Part shown: in pieces, positions 9,073-17,653 of the stretch
How the letters are laid out: every line of letters begins with the position of its first letter
Position numbering within the stretch: position 1 is the first letter of the stretch
Source of the DNA: Leptothrix cholodnii SP-6
Lineage (GTDB): Bacteria > Pseudomonadota > Gammaproteobacteria > Burkholderiales > Burkholderiaceae_C
Length of the DNA: 64,000 bases
Assembly (NCBI RefSeq): GCF_000019785.1
Contig: NC_010524.1
Location: 124,001 to 188,000, forward strand
Direction: 5' to 3'
Program-made: the position numbers and the translations under genes
Notes under the pieces: generated by a model
Databases searched by the model: none
What the model saw: only the letters and a program-made list of their open reading frames with translations
What the model was told of the DNA's origin: nothing

Positions 9073-9145
9073 GAGCGGGCCGCGCGCCGGGCCGCTCCCA
9101 AGCCGGCCCGCATCCCCCCGGGGGATCGGCCGATGGACCCATCGG
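9073..9145. repeat. Compound palindromic intergenic element
   Basis: The spacer between dapF and the DUF484 gene holds three consecutive dyads: GAGCGG (9073-9078) with CCGCTC (9092-9097); ATCCCCCCGGGGGAT (9112-9126); and CCGATGG-AC-CCATCGG (9130-9145), a perfect 7-bp repeat with a two-base gap. Such a dense array resembles dispersed REP-like intergenic repeats of GC-rich proteobacteria. Copy number cannot be seen from one window. It may also work as an mRNA 3'-end structure. Confidence 0.5.
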
Positions 9146-9158
9146 ACGAGGGGCCGAC

Positions 9159-9839
9159 ATGACCATTCAAGGCATCACCGAAGGCGACATCGCCAACTAC
9201 CTGGCCAACACGCCGGGCTTCTTCGAGCGCCACGCGCAGCTGCTGGCCAGCGTCGAGCTGGCCAATCCGCACGGCCAGCGCGCGGTCTCGCTGCAGCAGC
9301 GCCAGATGGAGATGCTGCGCGAGCGCATCCGCGGGCTCGAGCGCCGCATCATGGACATGATCCGCCACGGCCAGGAAAACGCCGCGCTGACCGACCGCCT
9401 GCACCAGTGGACCCGCGCGCTGATGCTGGTCGAAGACGCCCGCGACCTGCCCGACATGCTGGTGCTCGACCTGCAGGAGCAGTTCCAGATCCCGCAGGCC
9501 GCGCTGCGCCTGTGGGACCTGGCGCCGGCCTTTGCGGGCGCCGCCTTCGCCAGCGACGTCAGCGACGAGGTGCGCAGCTTCACCGCCGGCCTGTCGACGC
9601 CCTATTGCGGCGCCAACGCGGCCTTCGAGCCGGTGCACTGGCTCGAGGCGCCGCAGACCGTGGCGTCGCTGGCCCTGATCCCGATCCGCCGCCTCGCCAG
9701 CAGCCCGGCCTTCGGCCTGCTGGTGCTGGCCTCGCCCGACCCGACCCGCTACAGCGCCGAGATGGGCACCGAGTTCCTGGTGCGCCTGGGCGAGATCGCC
9801 AGCGCCGCTCTCGCACGCCTGCTGCCACGCGACGAGTGA
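9159..9839 (+). CDS. DUF484 family protein
   Basis: A 226-residue protein of the DUF484 family, which has a GAF-like fold in its C-terminal half. The N-terminal hallmark is present: DIANYLANTPGFFERHAQLL followed by NPHGQRAVSLQQRQMEMLRERI, then a coiled-coil stretch (about residues 45-75). The C-terminal half (from about residue 80) ends in a SPAFGLLVLASPDPTRY strand typical of GAF-like folds. The biochemical function of the family is unknown. The gene is consistently found between dapF and xerC in gammaproteobacteria and betaproteobacteria, and here xerC starts inside its stop codon (GTGA), so the two are translationally coupled. Confidence 0.9.
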   Translation: MTIQGITEGDIANYLANTPGFFERHAQLLASVELANPHGQRAVSLQQRQMEMLRERIRGLERRIMDMIRHGQENAALTDRLHQWTRALMLVEDARDLPDMLVLDLQEQFQIPQAALRLWDLAPAFAGAAFASDVSDEVRSFTAGLSTPYCGANAAFEPVHWLEAPQTVASLALIPIRRLASSPAFGLLVLASPDPTRYSAEMGTEFLVRLGEIASAALARLLPRDE

Positions 9840-10774
9840 CGTCCGAGGCGGCCCCGCTCGGCGATACCAGCATCGCCTTCCTGCAGCACCTGCAGGTGCA
9901 GCGCCGGCTCGCGCCGCGCACGCTGACGATGTATGGCGCCGCGCTGCTGCGCCTCGAACACGCCGCGGCCGAGCAGCAGCTCGCGCTCACCCAGGTGCGC
10001 CCGCCGCACGTGCGGCGCTGGGCCGCGATGCTGCACGGCCAGGGGCTGGGCCCGCGCAGCATCGCCATCCACCTGGCGGCCTGGCGCGGGCTCTACCGCT
10101 GGCTCGGCCGCGAGGGGCAGGTCAGCGCCAACCCGGTCGACGGCCTGCGTCCGCCCAAGGCCGGCCGGCCGCTGCCGAAGGCGCTGGCGGTCGACGAGGC
10201 CGTCGTGCTGGCCGATCACCACGACCCGGCCACCGACCCGCTGCTCGACCTGCGTGACCACGCCATGACCGAGCTGCTGTACGGCTGCGGCCTGCGCGCG
10301 GCCGAACTGATCGGCCTGGACTGCATCGCCGGGCCCGACGCCGCCGGCTGGATCGACCTGGAGGGTGGCGACGCCCAGGTGCTCGGCAAGGGCAGCAACC
10401 GCCGCATCGTGCCGGTCGGCCCGCCGGCTGTGGCCGCCGTGCAGGCCTGGCTGGCGGTGCGCCATCAGATGGCCAGGGCCGGTGAGCTGGCCCTGTTCGT
10501 CAGCCGCCGTGGCACCCGGCTGACCGATTCGCAGCTGCGCCGGCGCCTGGCGCAACGCGCGCAAAGCGCCGGCCTGACCAGCCACGTGCACCCGCACATG
10601 CTGCGCCACAGCTACGCCAGTCACCTGCTGCAATCGAGCGGCGACCTGCGCGCCGTGCAGGAGCTGCTCGGCCACGCCCAGATCAGCACCACGCAGGTCT
10701 ACACCCGGCTCGACTACCAGCACCTGGCTCGCATCTACGACGCCGCGCATCCGCGTGCCAGGCGCAAGCCTTGA
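9836..10774 (+). CDS. xerC: Tyrosine recombinase XerC
   Basis: A site-specific recombinase that, with XerD, resolves chromosome dimers at dif near the terminus. The full catalytic set is present: Arg154 (CGLRAAELIGL), Lys185 (LGKGSNRR), His254 and Arg257 (HPHMLRHSYASHLL), His280 (LLGHAQIS) and nucleophile Tyr289 (TTQVYTRLD). An N-terminal SAM-like core-binding domain spans about residues 12-95. The length of 312 residues fits XerC. The start is GTG at 9836, overlapping the DUF484 stop by 4 bases; an in-frame ORF extends further 5' but has no family sequence. The conserved dapF-DUF484 context favours XerC over XerD. Confidence 0.94.
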   Translation: MTSEAAPLGDTSIAFLQHLQVQRRLAPRTLTMYGAALLRLEHAAAEQQLALTQVRPPHVRRWAAMLHGQGLGPRSIAIHLAAWRGLYRWLGREGQVSANPVDGLRPPKAGRPLPKALAVDEAVVLADHHDPATDPLLDLRDHAMTELLYGCGLRAAELIGLDCIAGPDAAGWIDLEGGDAQVLGKGSNRRIVPVGPPAVAAVQAWLAVRHQMARAGELALFVSRRGTRLTDSQLRRRLAQRAQSAGLTSHVHPHMLRHSYASHLLQSSGDLRAVQELLGHAQISTTQVYTRLDYQHLARIYDAAHPRARRKP

Positions 10775-10805
10775 GGCTGGGCCTGGCGGGGGTTAACGGG
10801 TAACT

Positions 10806-12296
10806 TCAACCAGCCGCACCCGTCGCGGATGTGGCCGAAAACTCCTCGCGCAGCGCCGCATAGAGCCGCCGGAAGCGCCGATGCCGCGGCAGCAGCTGCG
10901 CCGCCCGCGCCGCGTCGGGCTCGAACACCGCGGCCACCGGTGGCGCCAGGCAGACGTCCTCGATCCGGGCGCCGTCAGCCAGCCACGCCAGCCGTGCCGC
11001 GCCGAGCGCGCCGCCGGCCTCGCCGCCCTGGCGCGTCACCATCGGCACGCCGATCGCATCGGCCAGCAGCTGCGCCCACAGCGCGCTGCGCGCGCCACCG
11101 CCGACCAGGCTGAGCGACTGCACCTCGCCCGGCGCCGTGCCCAGGCTGTGCCAGCCGTCGAGCAGGCCGAACGTGACGCCCTCGACCACCGCGTAGGCCA
11201 GCGCCGCGGCGTCGTGTTCATTGTTCAGGCCGAAGAACACGCCCTGCGCGTGCGGGTTGTTGTGCGGCGTGCGCTCGCCGTTGAGGTAGGGCAGGAAGAC
11301 CGGCGCCTGCGCGCGCTGCAACGGCGTCAGCGCCGCCACCGTGTCGAGCAGCGCCGCCTCGCTGTGCGCGCCCAGCAGGTTCTTGACCCAGCGCAGGCCG
11401 TTGGCGGCGCTGAGCATCACGCTCATCTGGTGCCAGCGCCCGGGCAGCGCGTGGCAGAAGGCGTGCATCGCGTGGGCCGGATTGGGCCGGAAGCGGTCGC
11501 TGGCCAGGAAGATCACGCCCGAGGTGCCCAGCGACACGAAACCCTCGCCCGGCCGCACCGCGCCGATGCCCACCGCGCTGGCCGCGTTGTCGCCGCCGCC
11601 ACCCGCCACCGGGATGCCCGCCGTCAGGCCCCAGCGCGCCGCCAGCGCCGGCTTGAGCGTGCCCGACACCTCGCTGCCCTCGACCAGCCGCGGCATCTGC
11701 GACTCGTCCATGCCGCAGGCCGCCAGCACCTCGGCCGACCAGCGCCGCTGTGCGACATCGAGCCACAGCGTGCCGGAGGCGTCGCTCATCTCGCTGACGG
11801 CCTCGCCGGTGAGCTGCTCGCGCAGCCAGTCCTTGGGCAGCAGCACGCGGCGCATGCGGGCGAACAGTTCGGGCTCGTGCTGCTTCACCCACAGCAGCTT
11901 GGGCGCCGTGAAGCCGGGCATCGCCAGGTTGCCGGTGATCGCGTGCAGCGTCGGCAAGGCCGCTTCGAGCTCGGCGCATTCGGCGCCGCTGCGGCCGTCG
12001 TTCCAGAGGATGGCCGGGCGCAGCACCTCGCCGCGTGCGTCCTGCAGCACCGCGCCGTGCATCTGGCCGGACAGCCCGATGGCGCGCACCGCCCGCATCG
12101 CCTGCGGCTGCTCGGCGGCCAGGCGCGTCAGCGCGCGGTCGGTGGCAGCCCACCAGTGGGCCGGGTTCTGCTCGCTCCACAGCGGCTGCGGGCGCTGCAC
12201 CGCGAGCGGCTCGCCGACGCTGGCGACGATGTGGTGCGCGGCGTCGAGCAACAGGAACTTGACCTCCGAGGTGCCGAGGTCGATGCCGAGGTACAT
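10806..12296 (-). CDS. xylB: Xylulokinase
   Basis: A FGGY-family kinase of 496 residues that phosphorylates D-xylulose to D-xylulose-5-phosphate, feeding the pentose phosphate pathway. Signatures are MYLGIDLGTSEVKFLLLD (phosphate 1), SGQMHGAVLQD, the substrate-binding WNDGRSGAECAELE and the C-terminal LSLVGGGARSALWAQLLADAIG block. It is the last gene of the minus-strand polyol operon, 53 bases after the AraC-type regulator. With the dehydrogenase at 13319-14716 it would complete D-arabinitol to D-xylulose to xylulose-5-phosphate. No xylose isomerase is visible in the window, which supports the polyol rather than the xylose route. Confidence 0.95.
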   Translation of the reverse strand: MYLGIDLGTSEVKFLLLDAAHHIVASVGEPLAVQRPQPLWSEQNPAHWWAATDRALTRLAAEQPQAMRAVRAIGLSGQMHGAVLQDARGEVLRPAILWNDGRSGAECAELEAALPTLHAITGNLAMPGFTAPKLLWVKQHEPELFARMRRVLLPKDWLREQLTGEAVSEMSDASGTLWLDVAQRRWSAEVLAACGMDESQMPRLVEGSEVSGTLKPALAARWGLTAGIPVAGGGGDNAASAVGIGAVRPGEGFVSLGTSGVIFLASDRFRPNPAHAMHAFCHALPGRWHQMSVMLSAANGLRWVKNLLGAHSEAALLDTVAALTPLQRAQAPVFLPYLNGERTPHNNPHAQGVFFGLNNEHDAAALAYAVVEGVTFGLLDGWHSLGTAPGEVQSLSLVGGGARSALWAQLLADAIGVPMVTRQGGEAGGALGAARLAWLADGARIEDVCLAPPVAAVFEPDAARAAQLLPRHRRFRRLYAALREEFSATSATGAAG

Positions 12297-12349
12297 GGGT
12301 GTTTCTCCAGACGGTCAGGACGGGCCGCTTCGCCGTCGCGATCGGGCCT

Positions 12350-13297
12350 TCAGACCGACGAGCCGCTGAAGCGGTTGTCCGCCTGCTTGCGGAACTCGCT
12401 CGGTGTCATGCCCTTGATCTCGAGGAAGCGGCGGTTGAAATTGGCGACGTTGTTGAAGCCGACCTCGTAGCAGATGTGCGTGATCAGCCGGTCGCTTTCC
12501 ATCAGCAGCTGGCAGGCGCGGTTGATGCGCACGCGGTTGACGAAGTCGGTGAAGGTGTTGCCGGTGGCGCGGCGGAAGAAGCGGGAAAAGCGGCTCTCGC
12601 TCATGCCCAGTTCGGCGGCCACGTCGGCGGCCGAGATCGGCTGCGCGAGGTTGTCGGTCAGGCGCATCACGACCGCGTCGATCTGGTCGAGCGAGTGGTC
12701 GTCGTCGACGCTCTGCAGCTGCACGTTCGACAGCAGCCGGTAGTCGGTGCAGGCCGACAGGTCGCACAGGAAGGTGCAGAACTCGGTGAAACGGCGCAGG
12801 CCGCGGCTCGCCTTGACGCGCTGCCAGTGGGCCTGTGCGCGGTCGGAGATGCCGAAGAACTCGATGCCGTGCCGCGCCCGCTCCAGCAGCGGCAGCAGCT
12901 CGGCCAGCTCGGGGATGGTCTCGGCGGCGCGCACCAGCGGCTCGTGCGGGAACTGGATCACCAGGTCCCGCAGCGGCACGCCGCCTTCGGGCACGTCCAT
13001 CGAGACCCAGTTGTGCGGCAGGCGCGGGCCGGTGAGCACCAGCTGGCCGGGCTGGAACTGGCCGATCCAGTCGCCCACGAACACCTTGCCCGAGGTGCTG
13101 GTGATGAGGTGCAGCTCGTACTCGTCGTGGTAATGCCAGCGCGCCAGCGGCGTCGGGAAACCATGCTCCAGGCAGCGGATCAGCCCGACGTCGCCGGGCG
13201 ACTCGTAGCCCAGGTCGGGCGAGCGGGCGTAGTCGTGCTCCAGCTCGGGCTTGAGCTGGCGCGGCACGGCGCGGGGTCTGGCTGGCTTGGCGGGCAT
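12350..13297 (-). CDS. AraC-family transcriptional regulator of the polyol operon
   Basis: A 315-residue AraC/XylS-type regulator. An N-terminal cupin-like sensor domain (about residues 35-120: ARWHYHDEYELHLIT, FQPGQLVLTGPRLPHNW) precedes a C-terminal double helix-turn-helix domain (about residues 205-305: ISAADVAAELGMSESRFSRFF and CYEVGFNNVANFNRRFLEIKG). It lies inside the operon between the dehydrogenase and xylulokinase genes, 21 bases after the former. In Pseudomonas, a comparable regulator (MtlR) activates the mannitol/arabitol/glucitol genes; a similar role as polyol-responsive activator is inferred. Its own expression would then be autoregulated through the operon promoter upstream of 18958. 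Confidence 0.9.
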   Translation of the reverse strand: MPAKPARPRAVPRQLKPELEHDYARSPDLGYESPGDVGLIRCLEHGFPTPLARWHYHDEYELHLITSTSGKVFVGDWIGQFQPGQLVLTGPRLPHNWVSMDVPEGGVPLRDLVIQFPHEPLVRAAETIPELAELLPLLERARHGIEFFGISDRAQAHWQRVKASRGLRRFTEFCTFLCDLSACTDYRLLSNVQLQSVDDDHSLDQIDAVVMRLTDNLAQPISAADVAAELGMSESRFSRFFRRATGNTFTDFVNRVRINRACQLLMESDRLITHICYEVGFNNVANFNRRFLEIKGMTPSEFRKQADNRFSGSSV

Positions 13298-13318
13298 GAC
13301 GCGCAGGCTATCAGGACA

Positions 13319-14716
13319 TCACCGGTGCTCCGCCACGAAACGCGCCACGCGCTCGGCGGCCGCGCGCACGGCCGTGACCAGGCGAGCGTCGCCGGCCAGG
13401 TTGCCCCACAGCGGCGCGTCGGCGCAGAACGCCGCCACCGGGTCGGCGGCCTCGCAGATGGCGTGCGCCACCGCCGGGTCCATCGCCTGGTCCTGGTAGG
13501 TGTAGGCGATCTCGCCGCGGTGCCAGCGCTGCAGGTAGGCCAGGAACAGCGCCGGCAGCATGGCGACGCTGTCGATGGATTCATTGCGCGCCAGCCGCTC
13601 GCGCAAGGTCGGCGCGATGAAGCCGGGGATCTTGCTGAAGCCGTCCATCGCCACGCGCTGGTTGGTGTCGGCGATGGCCGGGTTGCCGAAGCGGTCGAGC
13701 ACCACGTCGCGGTAGGCCGCCAGGTCGAGCGGCGAGGGCGACAGCACCGGGATCACGTCGTCGGTGACGTAGTCGTAGGCCATCTGGCGGATCACCGGAT
13801 CGAGCGTGCCCTCGTGGATGTAGGTGTAGCCCACCAGCGTGCCGGCCCAGGCGATGCAGCTGTGGGTGGCATTGAGCAGGCGGATCTTGGCTTCTTCGTA
13901 GGCCTGCACCGACTTCACCATCTCGACGCCGACCCGCTCGAAGGCCGGACGGCCGGCGATGAAGTCGTCCTCGATCACCCACTGGATGAAGCTCTCGCCC
14001 ATCAGCGCGGCCGCGTCGTCGACGCCGGTGGCGGCGAGCACGCGCTCGCGCACGGCCGGGGTCGGGCGCGGCGTGATGCGGTCGACCATCGCGTTCGGGC
14101 TGGTGGTGTGGGCCTTGACCCAGTCGAGCAGGCCGGTCTGGCTGGTCAGCTCGATGAACTGCAGCAGGCCCGAACGCGAGCGTTCGCCGTTGTGGCGCAG
14201 GTTGTCGCAGTTGAGCAGCGTCACCGGGCCGGCGCCGGCGAGCATGCGCGCGCGCAGGATGGCCGTCAGCGCGCCGTAGATCGTGCCGCCGGGCTTGCCC
14301 TTGCGGGCGGCCTCGAGGTCGCCCGCAAGGTCGGCGAAACCGAGGTCGAGCCGGTTCTTCGCGTCGAGGTAATAACCCGCCTCGGTGACCGTGAACGAGA
14401 TGATGCGGGTGGCCGGATCGGCGCCCAGCGCGATCAGCCCGGCCAGATCGGGGGTGTAGCTCACCACCTGCCGGATCGAGCGGATGCGGGTGTAGGTGCG
14501 CTGGCCTTGCGGCGTCACGGTCTCGAGCGTGTAGGCCCCGCCCTGGGACTGCAGGGCGGCGATCGTGTCGGCCATGTCGGGGCGGGTGTTGCCACCGGCC
14601 AGCACCCAGCTCGTGTCGCCGGTCTGCTGCAGCTCGTGCAGGTAGACCGCCTGGTGCGCACGGTGGAACGATCCGAGCCCCAGGTGGAGCATGACGAAAG
14701 GTTGTGGACTGCTCAT
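13319..14716 (-). CDS. dalD: Mannitol dehydrogenase-family polyol dehydrogenase, probably D-arabinitol 4-dehydrogenase
   Basis: A 465-residue NAD-dependent long-chain polyol dehydrogenase. The N-terminal nucleotide-binding segment is MLHLGLGSFHRAHQAVYLHEL. The catalytic Lys-x4-Asn-x2-His signature of the family is K277-N282-H285 (AKIRLLNATHSC). The ATG at 14716 is used; a longer in-frame reading adds 45 residues of non-family sequence overlapping the upstream ABC gene. The enzyme could oxidise D-arabinitol to D-xylulose, mannitol to fructose, or glucitol. The presence of a xylulokinase and absence of a fructokinase in the operon favours D-arabinitol. The family is certain; the substrate is inferred from context. 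Confidence 0.75.
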   Translation of the reverse strand: MSSPQPFVMLHLGLGSFHRAHQAVYLHELQQTGDTSWVLAGGNTRPDMADTIAALQSQGGAYTLETVTPQGQRTYTRIRSIRQVVSYTPDLAGLIALGADPATRIISFTVTEAGYYLDAKNRLDLGFADLAGDLEAARKGKPGGTIYGALTAILRARMLAGAGPVTLLNCDNLRHNGERSRSGLLQFIELTSQTGLLDWVKAHTTSPNAMVDRITPRPTPAVRERVLAATGVDDAAALMGESFIQWVIEDDFIAGRPAFERVGVEMVKSVQAYEEAKIRLLNATHSCIAWAGTLVGYTYIHEGTLDPVIRQMAYDYVTDDVIPVLSPSPLDLAAYRDVVLDRFGNPAIADTNQRVAMDGFSKIPGFIAPTLRERLARNESIDSVAMLPALFLAYLQRWHRGEIAYTYQDQAMDPAVAHAICEAADPVAAFCADAPLWGNLAGDARLVTAVRAAAERVARFVAEHR

Positions 14717-14750
14717 GGTTGCCTCGAAAGCAGGGATGTGTACGGGGGCG

Positions 14751-15803
14751 TCAATGCGCGGCGGCCAAGGCCGGGCGGGAGATGCGGCCCTGTGCGTCGA
14801 ACAGATGGGCGGCATCGGCGTCGATGTCCACGCCCACCGAGTCGCCGGCACGCAGGTTGGTGCGCGTGCTCTGGCGCGACACGAGCTGCGCGCCGCGGTC
14901 GGTGGCGACGTAGATCAGCGTCTCGGCGCCGAGCGCCTCGACCAGCTCGACGGTGCCCTGCACCACGCCCGAGCCGGCCGTCTTCAGCGTCACGTATTCG
15001 GGCCGCAGACCGACGAAGCCGCCGGCCGGCACCGGCAGGCCGTAGACCGCCTCGAGCTGCGGCAGCTTGTCGGCCGCCACCACGTTCATCTGCGGCGTGC
15101 CGATGAACTGCGCCACGAACTGGTTGGCCGGCTTGTCGTAGAGCTCCAGCGGCGTGCCGACCTGCTCGATCACGCCGTCGCGCAGCACCACCACGCGGTC
15201 GGCCAAGGTCATGGCCTCGACCTGGTCGTGCGTCACGTAGATGGTGGTGGCGCCGAGGTCGCGGTGCAGCTTGGCGATCTCCACGCGGGTCTGGCCGCGC
15301 AGCGCCGCATCCAGGTTGGACAGCGGTTCGTCGAACAGGAAGACCTTCGGCGCCCGCACGATGGCCCGGCCGATCGCCACCCGCTGGCGCTGGCCGCCCG
15401 ACAGCGCCTTGGGCGTGCGGTCGAGGTACTGCGTCAGGTTCAGGATCTTGGCGGCGCGCTCGACCTTGTCCTTGATGACGGACGGATCGACTCCGGCGAG
15501 CTTGAGCGCGAAGCTCATGTTCTCGAACACGCTCATGTGCGGATAGAGCGCGTAGCTCTGGAACACCATCGCCAGGTCGCGCTTGGACGACGGCAGGTCG
15601 GTGATGTCGCGGCCGTCGAGCATCAGCCGGCCGCCGTCGATGTGTTCGAGCCCGGCGATCAGGCGCAGCAAGGTCGACTTGCCGCAGCCCGACGGGCCGA
15701 CGAACACGATGAATTCGCCCGGGTTGATGGCGAGGTCGATGCCCTTGATGGCGCGCAGGTCACCGAAGAATTTTTCGATGCCCTTGAGTTCGAGATAGGC
15801 CAT
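14751..15803 (-). CDS. Polyol ABC transporter ATP-binding protein (UgpC/SmoK type)
   Basis: A 350-residue ATPase of the MalK/UgpC/SmoK group. Walker A is GPSGCGKST (residues 36-44), the signature is ALSGGQRQRVAIGRA, and Walker B is VFLFDEPLSNLD. The H-loop sits in YVTHDQVEA. A C-terminal TOBE/OB regulatory domain begins near residue 235, including FVGLRPEYVTL. The ATG at 15803 has a GGAG 9 bases upstream; an in-frame codon 18 bases earlier lacks one. It lies 26 bases downstream of a permease gene and 34 bases upstream of the polyol dehydrogenase gene. It powers the importer formed by the two permeases and the binding protein. Confidence 0.93.
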   Translation of the reverse strand: MAYLELKGIEKFFGDLRAIKGIDLAINPGEFIVFVGPSGCGKSTLLRLIAGLEHIDGGRLMLDGRDITDLPSSKRDLAMVFQSYALYPHMSVFENMSFALKLAGVDPSVIKDKVERAAKILNLTQYLDRTPKALSGGQRQRVAIGRAIVRAPKVFLFDEPLSNLDAALRGQTRVEIAKLHRDLGATTIYVTHDQVEAMTLADRVVVLRDGVIEQVGTPLELYDKPANQFVAQFIGTPQMNVVAADKLPQLEAVYGLPVPAGGFVGLRPEYVTLKTAGSGVVQGTVELVEALGAETLIYVATDRGAQLVSRQSTRTNLRAGDSVGVDIDADAAHLFDAQGRISRPALAAAH

Positions 15804-15829
15804 GGGAGGTGTCTCCTGCAATGCGTTGT

Positions 15830-16660
15830 TTACTTGACGGCGCCGAAGGTCAGGCCTTGGACCAATTGCTTCTGGCTGAACCAGCCGAACACCACGATCG
15901 GTGCGATGGCCATCAGCGAGGCGGCCGACAGCTTGGCCCAGAACAGGCCTTCAGGGCTGGAGTAGCTGGCGATCAGCGCGGCCAGCGTGCCGGCCTTGGC
16001 GGCGGTCAGCGTCAGGCTCCAGAACGCCTCGTTCCAGCTCAGCACCAGGCACAGCAGGCCGGTGGATGCCAGGCCGCCCATCGACAGCGGCAGCAGCACC
16101 AGGCGGGCCTCCTGCCACAGCGTGGCGCCGTCCATGCGCGCGGCTTCGAGGATGTCGGGCGGGATCTCCTTGTAGCCCGAGTACAGCATCCACACCATGA
16201 TCGGCAGGTTCGACAGCGTGAAGATGATCGTCAGTCCGACCCAGCTGTCGAGCAGCCCCGACCACTGCGACAGCACGTAGATCGGCATCAGCGCGCCGAC
16301 CGCCGGCATCATCTTGGTCGACAGCATCCACATCAGGATGTCCTTGGTGTGGCGGCCGCGGAAGAACGCCATCGAGTAGGCCGCCGGTGCGGCCAGCAGC
16401 AGGCCGAGGATCGTCGACGCGACGCTGGTGATCAGCGAGTTCTTCGCGTACAGCAGGTAGTCGCTGCGTTCCTGCACCTCGTGGAAGTTCTCGAAGGTGG
16501 GCGTGAAGACCAGCAGCGGCGGCACCGAGATCGCCTGCAGCTCGGTCTTGAACGCGGTCAGCAGCAGCCAGCCGAGCGGGAAGAACAGGATCAGCGTCAC
16601 CAGCCAGGCGACGAGCGTGCGAACGGCCAGGGCCGGCGTGAAGGTGGAAGGGCGTGCCAT
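15830..16660 (-). CDS. Polyol ABC transporter permease (SmoG/MalG type)
   Basis: A 276-residue inner-membrane permease with six predicted helices, starting with LAVRTLVAWLVTLILFFPLGWLLL. The cytoplasmic EAA loop that contacts the ATPase is EIPPDILEAARMDGATLWQ. The ATG at 16660 is chosen; an in-frame GTG at 16672 would overlap the upstream permease stop (GTGA) and cannot be excluded. It pairs with the permease at 16669-17541. Its similarity and gene order match the sorbitol/mannitol (Smo/Mtl) importer class. Confidence 0.92.
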   Translation of the reverse strand: MARPSTFTPALAVRTLVAWLVTLILFFPLGWLLLTAFKTELQAISVPPLLVFTPTFENFHEVQERSDYLLYAKNSLITSVASTILGLLLAAPAAYSMAFFRGRHTKDILMWMLSTKMMPAVGALMPIYVLSQWSGLLDSWVGLTIIFTLSNLPIMVWMLYSGYKEIPPDILEAARMDGATLWQEARLVLLPLSMGGLASTGLLCLVLSWNEAFWSLTLTAAKAGTLAALIASYSSPEGLFWAKLSAASLMAIAPIVVFGWFSQKQLVQGLTFGAVK

Positions 16661-16668
16661 CGTCGTTC

Positions 16669-17541
16669 TCACTTGTCGAGGTTCTTGCCGACCAGGCGGA
16701 TCAGGAAGATCGCCGCGATGTTGGCCAGCAGCACGGCGAACAGCGCCCCGGCAGAAGCCACGCCGGCGTCGAAGTTCAGCAGCGCCTGCTTGAAGATCAG
16801 GAAGGCGACGTTGGTGCTCGCGTCACCCGGTCCGCCACCGGTGGTGGTGTAGATCTCGGCAAAGACGCTGAGCAGGAAGATCATCTCGATCATCACCACC
16901 ACCGCCACCGAGCGGCCGAGGTGCGGGATGTAGAGGTAGCGCAGCTGCTGGCCGTAGTTGGCACCGTCCATGCGCGCGGCTTCGAGCTGCTCGCGGTCCA
17001 TGCTCTGCAGCGCGGTGATGAAGATCAGCGTGGCGAACGGCAGCCATTGCCAGGCCACCATGATGATCACGCTCAGCAGCGGCCAGTCGGTCAGCCAGTC
17101 CACCGGCGTGGCGCCGAAGAAGATCCAGACCTGCGCCAGCACGCCGTAGATCGGGTTCATCATCATGTGCTTCCACAGCAGCGCATTGACCGTGGGCATG
17201 ACGAAGAACGGCGAGATCAGCAGGATGCGCACCAGGCCGCGGCCGGGGAAGGGCGCGTCGATCAGCAGCGCGATGGCGATGCCCATCAGCACGGTGATCA
17301 GGATCACGCTGCCCAGCAGCAGCAGGGTGTTCATCACCGCCGTGCCGAAGCTCGGGTCGGTGACGAAGTATTCGAAGTTCTCGAGCCCGATGAAGCCGAC
17401 GTTCTCGGGCTGCATGAGGTTGTAGCGGATGACGCTGAAATAGATCGTCATCACCAGCGGCACGATCATCCAGAGGAAGAGCGTGGTCACTGCAGGCGCC
17501 ATCAGCAGGCGCGGAATGAAACGGGGTGCAGCACTTTGCAT
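16669..17541 (-). CDS. Polyol ABC transporter permease (SmoF/MalF type)
   Basis: A 290-residue permease with six membrane segments. The first begins PRLLMAPAVTTLFLWMIVPLVM. The EAA motif is QLEAARMDGANYGQQ and the late conserved GGGPGDASTNVAFLIF segment is typical of sugar permeases. The ATG at 17541 starts the family homology; the in-frame extension to 17649 runs through the intergenic hairpin and is rejected. It forms a heterodimer with the 15830-16660 permease. The gene is separated from the binding-protein gene by 112 bases that contain a strong inverted repeat, unlike the tight spacing of the remaining operon. Confidence 0.93.
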   Translation of the reverse strand: MQSAAPRFIPRLLMAPAVTTLFLWMIVPLVMTIYFSVIRYNLMQPENVGFIGLENFEYFVTDPSFGTAVMNTLLLLGSVILITVLMGIAIALLIDAPFPGRGLVRILLISPFFVMPTVNALLWKHMMMNPIYGVLAQVWIFFGATPVDWLTDWPLLSVIIMVAWQWLPFATLIFITALQSMDREQLEAARMDGANYGQQLRYLYIPHLGRSVAVVVMIEMIFLLSVFAEIYTTTGGGPGDASTNVAFLIFKQALLNFDAGVASAGALFAVLLANIAAIFLIRLVGKNLDK

Positions 17542-17581
17542 GGCGGGGCAATCCAGGGCCCGTGGGGCGGGCCGTATGACT

Positions 17582-17602
17582 CCCTCCCCTCGAGGGGGAG
17601 GG
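17582..17602. repeat. Inverted repeat between binding-protein and permease genes
   Basis: CCCTCCCC, a five-base loop, then GGGGAGGG: a perfect 8-bp stem. In the operon transcript it lies just downstream of the solute-binding protein gene and before the first permease gene. Such hairpins, as in malE-malF, stabilise the upstream mRNA or attenuate downstream expression, matching the need for excess binding protein. GC-rich spacers of this form also occur as dispersed repeats. Confidence 0.55.
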
Positions 17603-17653
17603 TCGGGGAGAGGGAGCCGGAACGCGCCCGGCGAGGGGCGCGACCGCAAGCCA

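Noticed and set aside
12299..15106. A 935-codon plus-strand open frame opposite the polyol operon, and similar long antisense frames (for example 58391-61234 minus and 3670-6255 minus)
   Set aside because: They have the Ala/Arg/Gly/His-rich composition of high-GC shadow frames, no recognisable domain, and lie fully opposite genes with clear families.
17582..17602. Full intrinsic terminator inside the polyol operon
   Set aside because: No U-tract follows on the transcribed strand; better explained as an mRNA-stabilising or attenuating hairpin.
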